A stretch of 64,000 nt of DNA from Halorubrum salinarum. Its GTDB lineage: Archaea; Halobacteriota; Halobacteria; Halobacteriales; Haloferacaceae. The number at the start of each line of letters is the position of its first letter. Position 1 is the stretch's first letter. The DNA lies in NCBI RefSeq assembly GCF_013267195.1, contig NZ_CP053941.1, positions 1,674,001 through 1,738,000 on the forward strand, read 5' to 3'. Shown in pieces: positions 24,569-32,347 of this stretch. The notes below the pieces were generated by a model. It searched no databases. It was not told where the DNA came from and worked only from the letters and a program-made list of their open reading frames with translations. The translations under genes and the position numbers were made by a program.

Positions 24569-26269
24569 TCAGCGGTAGCGGCCGCGGTCCGCCACGTCCC
24601 GGAGCCGGTCGAGGACCTCTCCGTCGCCGACCGCCTCGTACCCCGCCTCAAACGCCGCTATCAGCGGGTCGGGATCGGTCGCGGTCGCCCGGATCGACCC
24701 CTCGAACACGTGGAGGTCCATCGCGTGGTCCTCGACGTGGCCGGTGTGGAAGCCGAGCCCGAAGTCGATGAGGTACGTCGCCGGCGACGGTGCGGACTCG
24801 TCGTCCGCGGCCGCGCTCCCTTCCTCGTCGGGCGACACGCGCACGTTCCGCGTCGTCGGATCGCCGTGGACGATCCCCGCGCCGTGAAGCCGGGCGAGGT
24901 GGCGACCGACCGCCTCGGTCGAGCGCTCGTCGAGCGCGGTCGCGAGGTCGCGCTCGCCGACGTACTGGAGCGTCAGCGTCGCGTCCGCGAGGTCGATGTC
25001 GTACACGAGCGGCGTCGGGACGCCCGCGCGGCGGGCCTCGCTCGTCAGCCGCGCCTCCGCGACGGTCCGGTCGCGCCTGAGCGTCCGGTCGAGTTCGGGG
25101 TGGCGGTACGACTTCTCGACCCGCCGCTTGACCACCCGACGGTCGTCGCCCGCGTCCTCGACCGTCACCGTCGCCTCCGCGCCGCGGCGGTCCGCGTCCG
25201 GGTCGCTCGTCGTCGCTGTCGCCGCGCTGCCCGCCGCTCCCCGGGCGACCGACTCCCCGTCCCGCCACGTCACCGGCACTTGGTCCGGTCGGAAGTTCGG
25301 GTCGACCGCGGACTCCGGGACCGGAATCGCGTCACCCGCCGCGGCCATCTTCGCGCCCAAGACGGCGATCATCCCCGCGTTGTCGCGGAGGAAGCGGGGC
25401 TCGGGCGCGTGGAAGTCGGCGCCGCGCGCCTCGCACATCGCGGCCAGCATCTCGCGGAGGCGGTCGTTCTGGGCGACGCCGCCGCCCAGCACGAGCTCGT
25501 CGGCGCCGGTCAGCGACAGCGCGCGCTCGGAGACCTCGGTGAGCATCGCGAACACGTGCTCCTGGAGCGAAAAGCAGACCTCCTCGACCGGGACCCCGTC
25601 GTCGGCGGCGTCGTTGGCGGCCGAACTGATACCGGAAAACGAGAAGTCCATCCCCTTGACGACGTACGGCAGGTCGAGGAGGTCGGGAGCTGAGTCGTCG
25701 CCGTCCCCGGCGAACTCGGCGGCCGCCGCCTCCACCTTCGGGCCGCCGGGGTGGCTCCAGCCGACGTGGCGCGTGAACTTGTCGATCGCGTTGCCGACGC
25801 CGGCGTCCATCGTCTCGCCGAGGACGCGGTAGCGCCCGTCGTGGTAGCCGAGCAGGTGCGCGTTCGCGCCCGAGGCGTTCAGGCAGACGGGGTTGTCGAA
25901 CCCGGAGCGGTGCCGACCGATCTCCAGGTGCGCCACCATGTGGTTGACGCCGACGAGGGGCACGCCGAGCGTCCCGGCGAGCGACCGCGCGGCGGTCCCG
26001 ACGATCCGGAGGCAGGGGCCGAGCCCGGGGCCGCGAGAGAAGGCGACGGCGTCGACCGCGTCCGGTCCGTGTTCCGCCTCGGCCGCGGTCAGGACGCGGT
26101 CGACGACCTCGGGGATCGCCTCCGACATGTGCTCGGCGGCCTCGCGCGGGTGAATGCCGCCGCTGTCGGGCTCGTAGGGATCGGACTCGATGAGAACTGA
26201 GTCGGTCTCGGCGTCGTACAGCGCGGCGCTCGCGCACCACGCGGTACCCTCGATGCCGAGAACGCGCAT
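24569..26269 (-). CDS. kae1: Kae1-Bud32 fusion (KEOPS tRNA threonylcarbamoyltransferase)
   Basis: This 566-residue protein fuses Kae1 and its kinase partner Bud32, which in KEOPS make the t6A base at position 37 of ANN-decoding tRNAs. Kae1 (about 1-335) has the metal-binding H110 and H114 in VNHMVAHLE, the glycine-rich LVLGGGVAQNDRLREML and the final metal ligand in FLRDNAGMIA. A linker follows, then Bud32 (about 360-566) with RRDRTVAEARL, the catalytic loop GIVHGDPTTRNVRV and the metal site LIDFGLGF. The fusion is usual for haloarchaea and some methanogens. It follows S24e with a nine-base gap. Confidence 0.96.
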   Translation of the reverse strand: MRVLGIEGTAWCASAALYDAETDSVLIESDPYEPDSGGIHPREAAEHMSEAIPEVVDRVLTAAEAEHGPDAVDAVAFSRGPGLGPCLRIVGTAARSLAGTLGVPLVGVNHMVAHLEIGRHRSGFDNPVCLNASGANAHLLGYHDGRYRVLGETMDAGVGNAIDKFTRHVGWSHPGGPKVEAAAAEFAGDGDDSAPDLLDLPYVVKGMDFSFSGISSAANDAADDGVPVEEVCFSLQEHVFAMLTEVSERALSLTGADELVLGGGVAQNDRLREMLAAMCEARGADFHAPEPRFLRDNAGMIAVLGAKMAAAGDAIPVPESAVDPNFRPDQVPVTWRDGESVARGAAGSAATATTSDPDADRRGAEATVTVEDAGDDRRVVKRRVEKSYRHPELDRTLRRDRTVAEARLTSEARRAGVPTPLVYDIDLADATLTLQYVGERDLATALDERSTEAVGRHLARLHGAGIVHGDPTTRNVRVSPDEEGSAAADDESAPSPATYLIDFGLGFHTGHVEDHAMDLHVFEGSIRATATDPDPLIAAFEAGYEAVGDGEVLDRLRDVADRGRYR

Positions 26270-26278
26270 CCGGCGGGG

Positions 26279-26584
26279 TTACGCTTCCTCGGCGTCCGCC
26301 TCGTCGCCGCCGATCTTGTTGCGTTCGAGCATGTGGTCCTGCTCGACCTCCAGGGCGTCGGCCGCGGAGTCGTACACCTTCGCGTAGCCGACCGTCTTGC
26401 GCATGCCGAACTTCGTGTCGAGCTCGTGGACGACGACCTCCTCGGAGTCCTTGTCGAGCTTGGCGGCCAGCGAGTCGCGGACCGACAGCCGCGAGGGGGT
26501 GGCCTCCTCGTGGGTCGTCTCGAAACGGATGTCCGTGCGGTGCAGCATCGGGTTCTCCTCCTCGGAGATGATATCGACGTCCAT
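26279..26584 (-). CDS. rps24e: 30S ribosomal protein S24e
   Basis: This 101-residue protein has the S24e signature: MDVDIISEEENPMLHRTDIRFETTHEEATPSRLSVRDSLAAKLD, then VVVHELDTKFGMRKTVGYAKVYDSAADAL. It is a small-subunit protein of archaeal and eukaryotic ribosomes. A CTTTTACAG box at 26617-26625 lies about 30 bases upstream. The kae1 gene follows nine bases after its stop; the S27ae gene, often found at this junction in archaea, is not here. Confidence 0.95.
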   Translation of the reverse strand: MDVDIISEEENPMLHRTDIRFETTHEEATPSRLSVRDSLAAKLDKDSEEVVVHELDTKFGMRKTVGYAKVYDSAADALEVEQDHMLERNKIGGDEADAEEA

Positions 26585-26733
26585 GGTTCAGTTGGGCGTA
26601 TATCCCCTCGAAAGCTGTAAAAGGATTTCGAAGCGGGGGTGTCGCCGTCGAACTCCCGGCCGACCGTCGACCGAGCGCCCCGTTCGGCGTCAGGATTTCA
26701 GTCCTCCGGGCCGTGGGTTTCGTTAGCACGCGA

Positions 26734-27315
26734 ATGCCAGACGACGCCCGATTCGATCCGACCGAGCGCTCCGAGTACGAACTCACCAGGTCGGCCAACA
26801 TCATCGTCCCGATGTCGCCGCTTCGGAAGGCCCGGATCTGCGGCGCGCTGGCGCTCCTCGGCTCGCTCGCCGCTCCCCTCGTCGCGACTCTGCCCGCGGC
26901 CGTCCGGGAGGCGAACTTCTCCGGCCCGCCGGCCGCGACCCCCCTCGGCGTCGCGGCCGTCGCGCTGGCCGGCACCGTCGCGGCCGGCGGGGCCGGCCTC
27001 GGCCTGCTCGCGCTCCAGCGGCGCCTCGCGCGCGGCCCCGAGCCGAGCGGCGACGCGGTCTGGTCGTTCCTCGCGGTCGAGGACGCGCTCACGGGGATCG
27101 GCTTCGTCACCGGCGGGCTCGGGGTCGGCGTCGGCCTCGCGCTGCTGGCGAGCGGTCACTGGGGCGTCGAGGCGCTCGCCGGACTCCGGCGCAACGGCGT
27201 CGAGCCGTACCTCTCGGTCTCGACGGTCCCGGTCACGCCGCGGCTGGTGACCGCCGTCGCGCTGGCCGCCGGGCTCGCCGTCCTCGGGGCCTCCGTCGTC
27301 GTCGACCGCGAGTGA
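26734..27315 (+). CDS. Hypothetical four-helix membrane protein
   Basis: This 193-residue protein begins with a polar stretch (MPDDARFDPTERSEYELTRSANIIVPMSPLRK) and then has four hydrophobic segments: ICGALALLGSLAAPLVATL, LGVAAVALAGTVAAGGAGLGLLAL, ALTGIGFVTGGLGVGVGLALLASG and RLVTAVALAAGLAVLGASVVV. No catalytic motif is seen and I do not recognise a family. ATG 26734 is preferred over one seven codons upstream because the sequence from there looks more conserved-like; evidence for either is weak. It converges with the dephospho-CoA kinase gene. Confidence 0.65.
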   Translation: MPDDARFDPTERSEYELTRSANIIVPMSPLRKARICGALALLGSLAAPLVATLPAAVREANFSGPPAATPLGVAAVALAGTVAAGGAGLGLLALQRRLARGPEPSGDAVWSFLAVEDALTGIGFVTGGLGVGVGLALLASGHWGVEALAGLRRNGVEPYLSVSTVPVTPRLVTAVALAAGLAVLGASVVVDRE

Positions 27316-27336
27316 CGCCGACCGGCCGGGTCGGAC

Positions 27337-27960
27337 TCACGCCGCGTCGGTGCCGTCGAACCCGTCCGGGTCGACGCCGAGGATCTCGTACGCGGCCGCG
27401 ACGTCGCCGGCCAGGCCCTCGAACAGCTCCCGGGCCCGCCGCCGCGTCTCGGGCGTGACCGCGACGCGGACCATCCCCTCGCCGGGCTGGCCGTAGACGA
27501 CGGTCGACCCGAGCGGCGCCGCGAGCATCGCCGGGAGCGCCGCCAGGTCCTCCTCGCCGGTCACCTCGATCGTCACCGGCTCGTCGGCCGCGAGCGCCTC
27601 GGCGAGCGCGTCGAGCAGCGCCGCCGACAGCGCAGCGGCCGGATTCTCGACGGGGACGCGCCGCTCGTCCGTCGCCGCGAGCGCGGTCGCTATCTCCTCG
27701 CGGACCGCCTCGCGCTCCGTCTTCCCGTCGACCAGCGCGGCGTCCGGGACGCGGCCCGCCTCGCGGAGGTGATAGGTGACAACGTCGCCGACCGCGATCA
27801 GCCGCGGGGGCCCCTCCGCGGGCGAGGCGTGTCGCTCGCGGGTCTCGTCGGCGGCCGCAAGGAGGGCGTCCGCGTCCGTCGTCACCGGGCCCAGCGGCTC
27901 CTTGAACGCGTCGCGCAGCGATTCGGGCAGCGTGAGAAGCGGGTCGGATGCGTCGCTCAT
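27337..27960 (-). CDS. GTP-dependent dephospho-CoA kinase
   Basis: This 207-residue protein belongs to the DUF359/PF04019 family, shown in Thermococcus to phosphorylate dephospho-CoA with GTP, the last step of CoA synthesis in archaea. Visible family features are LTLPESLRDAFKEPLGPV at the start, PPRLIAVGDVVTYHL, VENPAAALSAALLDAL, EEDLAALPAMLAAPLGSTVVYGQPGEGMVRV and a C-terminal helix. It lies 24 bases downstream of spt4 and rpo7, an arrangement seen in many euryarchaea, so it is probably co-transcribed with them. Confidence 0.9.
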   Translation of the reverse strand: MSDASDPLLTLPESLRDAFKEPLGPVTTDADALLAAADETRERHASPAEGPPRLIAVGDVVTYHLREAGRVPDAALVDGKTEREAVREEIATALAATDERRVPVENPAAALSAALLDALAEALAADEPVTIEVTGEEDLAALPAMLAAPLGSTVVYGQPGEGMVRVAVTPETRRRARELFEGLAGDVAAAYEILGVDPDGFDGTDAA

Positions 27961-27984
27961 CGGCCGTCGCCTCGGAACGGGTGG

Positions 27985-28182
27985 TTACCGGACCTTCAGC
28001 GCGTACGCGCCCGCGTCGGAGACGTTCATCTCCTCCGCGATCTGGCTGTCCGCGGGGTCGGTGACGATGACGTAGCCCGCCCAGTCCTCCGTCAGCGACG
28101 AGGACCCGCAGAGCGCGCAGGTCTGGGCGTCCGGGTCGTTGACGTGGTGGCACTCCCGACACGCCAGGCGGTCCTCGGCCAT
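27985..28182 (-). CDS. spt4: Transcription elongation factor Spt4
   Basis: This 65-residue protein has the Spt4 (formerly RpoE2) zinc ribbon, ACRECHHVNDPDAQTCALCGSSSLTEDWAGYVIVTDPADSQIAEEMNVSDAGAYALKV. With Spt5 it binds the clamp of RNA polymerase and supports elongation. Its ATG shares one base with the stop codon of rpo7 (TGATG), so translation is coupled to that subunit. Confidence 0.95.
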   Translation of the reverse strand: MAEDRLACRECHHVNDPDAQTCALCGSSSLTEDWAGYVIVTDPADSQIAEEMNVSDAGAYALKVR

Positions 28183-28757
28183 CAGTCGGCCTCCTCACCG
28201 GTCTGTTCGCGGTGTTTCCGCTGCCCTTCCAGCCACTCGTGTTTGCCGAGGCCGGGCTGTTTCGCCGTGAGCCCGATCTTCGAGTCGCGGGGGTTGCGCT
28301 CGTCGATGCTCTTCGTCACGACGCGGACGCGGACGGCGTCGTCGACGCCGAGTGTCTTGTCGGAGTCCGACGAGGCGAGCTGCTGGTTCGCGCCGTCGAA
28401 CGTGAGGTACTCGTCGGTGATCTGCGAGACGTGGAGCAGCCCGTCCACCGGCCCGATCCCGACGAAGGCGCCGAACTCGACCGTCTCCACGACGGTGCCG
28501 TCGGCGACCTCCTGCATGTCGGGGTCGTAGGTGAGCGCGTCGAACTCCGCCTCGTAGTAGACGCCGGGGCGGTTGTGTAACACCGCGCCCTCGCCGATGT
28601 CGTGAACCTCGATGACGCTCACGACGCTGCCGACGTCCTCGTCCATCCGTCCTTCCAGCTTGTCTTGGAGCAGGGCCTTCACCCGCTCGTCGGTGACGTC
28701 CGCCAGGTGCTTCGGCGGGACCTCGACCGTGTCCTTGAGTCGAACTCGTTTGTACAT
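28182..28757 (-). CDS. rpo7: DNA-directed RNA polymerase subunit Rpo7 (RpoE1)
   Basis: This 191-residue protein is the stalk subunit Rpo7 (eukaryotic Rpb7 homologue). The N-terminal RNP-like domain starts MYKRVRLKDTVEVPPKHL, with GRMDEDVGSVVSVIEVHDIGEG. The C-terminal S1/OB domain has DGTVVETVEFGAFVGIGPVDGLLHVSQITDEY. With Rpo4 it helps open the promoter and binds the emerging RNA. It heads the rpo7-spt4-dephospho-CoA kinase group and lies just downstream of a PIN-domain gene. Confidence 0.96.
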   Translation of the reverse strand: MYKRVRLKDTVEVPPKHLADVTDERVKALLQDKLEGRMDEDVGSVVSVIEVHDIGEGAVLHNRPGVYYEAEFDALTYDPDMQEVADGTVVETVEFGAFVGIGPVDGLLHVSQITDEYLTFDGANQQLASSDSDKTLGVDDAVRVRVVTKSIDERNPRDSKIGLTAKQPGLGKHEWLEGQRKHREQTGEEAD

Positions 28758-28778
28758 GTTGTTGGTTGTCCGCGGCCG

Positions 28779-29234
28779 CTAGGGTTCCGTTATCGCCAGT
28801 GTGTTCCGACCCCTTAAACCGATTACTGGTGCGTCCGCGGCCAGCACCCGGTTCGCGAGGGGTCCGTCGACCGTGACGACGGCGTCGACCCGGCCGGCCG
28901 CGGCCAGGGCGACGAGCGCGTCGTCGGCGTACGATTCGTCAGTCTCCACCGCCTCCGCCCGCTCCGCGAGGTCCGCCCCGACGCTCGCGGCGGTCGCCTC
29001 CGCGCCGTTGCCGCCCTGGAGGCCGTCGAGCTCCGCGAGCACCGCCGTCGGCACCACGGCCTCGTAGCCGCCGAGGACCCGGTCCAGCTCCTCGAACAGC
29101 CGGAGGTCGGCCTCGACCGGCGCCATCAGCGCGCTCGTGTCGAGCGCGACGACGGGCGCGCCGCCGAGGGCCTCGGTTCGGGCGTCGCCCGCGGCCGGGG
29201 TCTCCGGACCGTCCGCGCGGGCGTCGTCGGCCAC
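28779..29234 (-). CDS. PIN-domain ribonuclease-like protein
   Basis: This 151-residue protein has a PIN domain: the first acidic residue D32 in VVALDTSALMAPV, a middle acidic group in VPTAVLAELDGL, and YADDALVALAAAGRVDAVVTVDGPLANRVL, ending with PVIGLRGRNTLAI. It resembles archaeal FCF1/Utp24-like PIN proteins that sit beside translation genes, which suggests rRNA processing rather than a toxin, as there is no antitoxin gene. It starts with GTG one base after the aIF2-gamma stop, so it belongs to the same operon. Confidence 0.87.
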   Translation of the reverse strand: MADDARADGPETPAAGDARTEALGGAPVVALDTSALMAPVEADLRLFEELDRVLGGYEAVVPTAVLAELDGLQGGNGAEATAASVGADLAERAEAVETDESYADDALVALAAAGRVDAVVTVDGPLANRVLAADAPVIGLRGRNTLAITEP

Positions 29235-29235
29235 G

Positions 29236-30480
29236 CTACGCCAGCGTCCCGACGCCGATGAGCCGCCAGCGCGCGCCGACGCGCCGGTTGATCGCGATCT
29301 GGGCGCCCGACTCGGCGCAGACGGGCCGCTTGAGGCTCACCTCGCACTCGCCGTCGCGCGCGCTCGTGACGGCGCCGACCGTCGTCGCCGTGCCGACCGT
29401 GAGCATCAGCGGCTCGCCGGTGCTGATCTCCTCGATGTCGCTCTCGCCGCTCTCGTCGTCCTCCTTGCCGACGACGCGGTCGAGGAGGTCGACCGTCATC
29501 TCGAACTCCTCGCGGGTCGGCGGGAGCGTCCCCGGCTCGCCGGCGACCTGCCCGGCGAGGGCGTCGCCCTTCGTCAGGCTCGGGTCGAGCCCGGTGCCGA
29601 CGCCGAGGAGGCCGCCGGGGTGGGCGGTGTCGACGTCGCGGTTGCCGGCCTGGAGCGACCGGACGGTCGTCTCCAGCGGTCGCCACTCGGTCTGCCCCTC
29701 CTCGTCGACCTCGCGGCCCGGCCGGATCTCTAAGCCGTCGCCGACGGACAGCTCGCCGCTGACGAGCGAGCCGCCGACGACCCCGCCCTTGAGGTCCTCG
29801 GCGCTCGCGCCCGGCCGGTTGATGTCGAACGAGCGGGCCGCGTACATCCGGGCGCTCTCGCCCGGGTCGCGCTCCGGCGTCGGGATCTCGGACTCGATGG
29901 CGTCGATGAGGAGGTCGAGGTTGACCTCCTGCTGGGCTGAGACGGGGACGATCGGCGCGTCCTCCGCGACGGTGCCCTCGACGAACTCTTGGATCTGCTC
30001 GTAGTTGTCGACGGCGCGGTCGCGACCGACCAGGTCGACCTTGTTCTGCGCGATGACGATGTTCTCGATCCCGATGAGATCGAGCGCCATCAGGTGCTCT
30101 TCCGTCTGGGCCTGCGGGACGTCCTCCGTCGCGCTCACGACCAGGACCGCCCCGTCCATGATCGAGGCGCCCGAGAGCATCGTCGCCATCAGCGTCTCGT
30201 GACCCGGCGCGTCGACGAACGACACCGTCCGTATCGGCTCGCTCTCGGAGCCGTCGTCGCACTCCTCGTCGACGGTGTAACACTCGGGCTCGTCGACACC
30301 GGGGCAGCGTCGGAACGTCGCGTCCGCGTACCCCAGCCGGATCGAGATACCGCGTTTCATCTCCTCGCTGTGCTGGTCGGTCCACGAGCCGGACAACGCC
30401 TGTACCAGCGTCGTCTTCCCGTGGTCGACGTGACCGACGAGACCGATGTTCACCTCCGGTTGTGTGTTGGCTTCAGTCAC
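29236..30480 (-). CDS. eif2g: Translation initiation factor aIF2, gamma subunit
   Basis: This 414-residue GTPase carries initiator tRNA to the ribosome in the aIF2 complex. G1 is GHVDHGKTT (16-24), the switch I region [10 protein letters not shown], the zinc knuckle [17 protein letters not shown]3 DAPGHE, G4 NKVD, and a beta-barrel C-terminus ending [17 protein letters not shown]. The start is a GTG at 30480. A strong Shine-Dalgarno sequence, AGGAGGT, lies six bases before it, unusual in this mostly leaderless neighbourhood. Downstream genes are the PIN protein and then rpo7. Confidence 0.96.
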   Translation of the reverse strand: MTEANTQPEVNIGLVGHVDHGKTTLVQALSGSWTDQHSEEMKRGISIRLGYADATFRRCPGVDEPECYTVDEECDDGSESEPIRTVSFVDAPGHETLMATMLSGASIMDGAVLVVSATEDVPQAQTEEHLMALDLIGIENIVIAQNKVDLVGRDRAVDNYEQIQEFVEGTVAEDAPIVPVSAQQEVNLDLLIDAIESEIPTPERDPGESARMYAARSFDINRPGASAEDLKGGVVGGSLVSGELSVGDGLEIRPGREVDEEGQTEWRPLETTVRSLQAGNRDVDTAHPGGLLGVGTGLDPSLTKGDALAGQVAGEPGTLPPTREEFEMTVDLLDRVVGKEDDESGESDIEEISTGEPLMLTVGTATTVGAVTSARDGECEVSLKRPVCAESGAQIAINRRVGARWRLIGVGTLA

Positions 30481-30486
30481 TGTTGG

Positions 30487-30493
30487 ACCTCCT
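30487..30493 (-). promoter_or_regulatory. Strong Shine-Dalgarno site for aIF2-gamma
   Basis: AGGAGGT read leftward, six bases before the GTG start at 30480. It supports the GTG as the real start and shows that this mRNA has a 5' leader, unlike most genes here. A GCATAAG box near 30504-30511 could be the TATA element, but the distance is short. Confidence 0.6.
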
Positions 30494-30730
30494 AACGGAG
30501 TAGTCTTATGCGAATTTCGCCCCGTGCGAGTGATAAAGTTGCTGTTATAGGTGCGAGAGTCGCCCGCGGGCGAGCCGACGGCGACCGTCCGAGTCCGTCC
30601 GGTTCGGGGCCGCGGCGGTCGCGGTCTCGCCGTTCACCGCGCGACCCGACACCCGGGTCGCGAACGGGCGCCGTCGGCGTCGGCGTCCTTCGACGCCGAT
30701 TTACGCCTCACGCGGTAACGCGGACGCGTA

Positions 30731-31174
30731 ATGGGATACGCGTGCCCCGTCTGCGACACGCCGCAGCGCGACGGCGAACACCTCGCGCACCACCTCGCGT
30801 TCACGGCGATGCTCCACGGCGGCGACCACGAGTCGTGGCTCGACGAGCGCGTCGACGACTGGAGCGACCGGGAACCGGCCGAACTCGCCGCCGAGGTGAC
30901 CCCGCACGCCGAGGACGCCGAGTACGACGAGGTGTTCGAGGACACTGTTCCTCGCGGCCGCCCGGACGTCGGGATGGGGTCGGGCGGGAGCGCGTCCGGC
31001 CACGATCACGCCGGCCACGAACACGGCGCCCCCGCGGACGCCGGCGTGCCCGCCCCCGAGCAGGTCGACGACCCCGAGGTCGCCGAGGCGCTGCGCGAGG
31101 CGCGCGAGATGACCCGGAAGGCCGCGGCCGACGCGGACGCCGACCCCGCGACCGACGACGACGGCGACGCGTAG
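30731..31174 (+). CDS. DUF5810 zinc-finger-like protein
   Basis: This 147-residue protein starts MGYACPVCDTPQRDGEHLAHHLAFTAMLHGGDHESWLDERVDDW, a Cys-Cys-His-His arrangement that could bind zinc, followed by TPHAEDAEYDEVFED and a His/Gly-rich linker (GHDHAGHEHG) that could also bind metal. The end is a charged helix. The family is the haloarchaeal DUF5810. It is followed 36 bases downstream by the DUF5809 gene, its usual neighbour. A GATTTACG box at 30699-30706 lies about 25 bases before the ATG. Confidence 0.83.
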   Translation: MGYACPVCDTPQRDGEHLAHHLAFTAMLHGGDHESWLDERVDDWSDREPAELAAEVTPHAEDAEYDEVFEDTVPRGRPDVGMGSGGSASGHDHAGHEHGAPADAGVPAPEQVDDPEVAEALREAREMTRKAAADADADPATDDDGDA

Positions 31175-31210
31175 CGGAACGCCCTTCCCCGCCCCCGGCC
31201 AACCGCGCGT

Positions 31211-31648
31211 ATGGAGACCAGAGGCACGTTCGCCCCCGAGACGCGCGCCGAGGCGCTCGAACGGTACGAGGAGGTCGGCCCCGTCGCGCAGGTCGTCGTC
31301 CGCGAGGCGACCAAGGCGATGTCGTTCGACGCCGACGAGTACGACGAGCGCGTCACGCCCGAGGTGATCCGGACCGCCCGCGACGCGACGTTCGCCGAGC
31401 TGCTCGCGGTCCACGTCGGCGACCGAGACGAGTTCGACGCGTGGCTCGCGGACAGCGAGTTCGACGACGCGGCCGTGACGCAGATCGGCTCCGACAACGT
31501 CGACAACGTCGTCTGGCACCCGATCCCCTTCGCGGACGCGGTGATCGCGGCGACGTACCAGGAGGAGCCGGACGCGGCCGCCAGCACCCTCCGGCGCAAC
31601 GCCTTCGGACGCGTGTACCGCGAGGAGTTCTACGAGTCGGGCCGATAG
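31211..31648 (+). CDS. DUF5809 protein
   Basis: This 145-residue protein (METRGTFAPETRAEALERYEEVGPVAQVVVREATKAMSFDADEYDERVTPEVIRTARDATFAELLAVHVGDRDEFDAW...) fits the haloarchaeal DUF5809 family and is mostly helical, with a conserved-looking VDNVVWHPIPFADAVIAATY segment. No catalytic motif stands out. It lies directly downstream of the DUF5810 gene on the same strand; the two are probably co-transcribed and act together, in a role not yet known. Confidence 0.83.
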   Translation: METRGTFAPETRAEALERYEEVGPVAQVVVREATKAMSFDADEYDERVTPEVIRTARDATFAELLAVHVGDRDEFDAWLADSEFDDAAVTQIGSDNVDNVVWHPIPFADAVIAATYQEEPDAAASTLRRNAFGRVYREEFYESGR

Positions 31649-31777
31649 GCCGACCGCGGCTGCGGTCGCCGACACGCCGGTCGCGAACCGCGGAGCAGCC
31701 GCTCGCCGAGACGAGCGGAGCCGCAGAATCGAACCGCCAACGCCGGTGCCGGCGCTCGTGGCGGACGGGTAGGCGCC

Positions 31778-32044
31778 TTACAGGCGACCGACGTTCTCGA
31801 CCGTGACGGACTCGACGTCCTCGACCTGCGAGAACGCCTCTTCGACGGCCTCGGTGCCGCCCGCGCCGTCGGGGACGATGACGGTCGGGAGGAGCGCGAC
31901 CAGCCCGAACGCGACGTCGTCGCGCTCGAAGCCGCGGATCTTCGCGCCCTCGGGGAGCTCCTCCTCCAGGCGGTCCTGGAGGTCGTCGAGGTCGACTTCG
32001 GGGCTGTTCGGCATGACCTTGATCTTGGCGGCGACGTCGCCCAT
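31778..32044 (-). CDS. ef1b: Translation elongation factor aEF-1 beta
   Basis: This 88-residue protein is the nucleotide exchange factor for aEF-1 alpha. It matches the family along its whole length: [88 protein letters not shown]. The ATG comes one base after the stop of the zinc-finger gene upstream (TAAGATG), so the pair is translated from one mRNA. Confidence 0.96.
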   Translation of the reverse strand: MGDVAAKIKVMPNSPEVDLDDLQDRLEEELPEGAKIRGFERDDVAFGLVALLPTVIVPDGAGGTEAVEEAFSQVEDVESVTVENVGRL

Positions 32045-32045
32045 C

Positions 32046-32225
32046 TTACGGCCCCCGGAACCCGCAGTCGTGGCACTCGTAGAGGTTGCTCTGCTTCCGG
32101 CACTTGGCGCACCGGTAGATGGTGGCGCCGCAGTCCGGACAGGAGAACTGCGCGGCGTTCATGCCGGACACCTGAATTCCACAGGAGACGCACTGCGGAG
32201 TCGATTGAGAGTCGCTCTGGCTCAT
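32046..32225 (-). CDS. Zinc-finger microprotein, HVO_2753-type
   Basis: This 59-residue protein has four C-x-x-C elements: CVSCG, CPDCG, CAKC and CHDCG, which should make two zinc sites. It closely resembles HVO_2753 of Haloferax volcanii, also 59 residues and also upstream of the aEF-1 beta gene, whose deletion was reported to affect swarming and biofilm formation. ATG 32225 gives the matching length; four extra codons upstream start at a TTG/ATG-type codon and look unnecessary. It is co-transcribed with ef1b. Confidence 0.92.
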   Translation of the reverse strand: MSQSDSQSTPQCVSCGIQVSGMNAAQFSCPDCGATIYRCAKCRKQSNLYECHDCGFRGP

Positions 32226-32347
32226 ACACGTACTCACCGGCGGCGACTTTTAACCGTTGTTCTTTTCGCCGGAACGGACCGTGGGGGCCGGTACCGTCCC
32301 GCTCGACGGAGCGCGAGGCGGCGGGGCGCGGGGACCGAACCGGGCCG

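Noticed and set aside
28779-29234. PIN gene as a VapC toxin
   Set aside because: No VapB-like antitoxin gene is beside it, and it is tied to aIF2-gamma and rpo7, which fits the housekeeping PIN group better.
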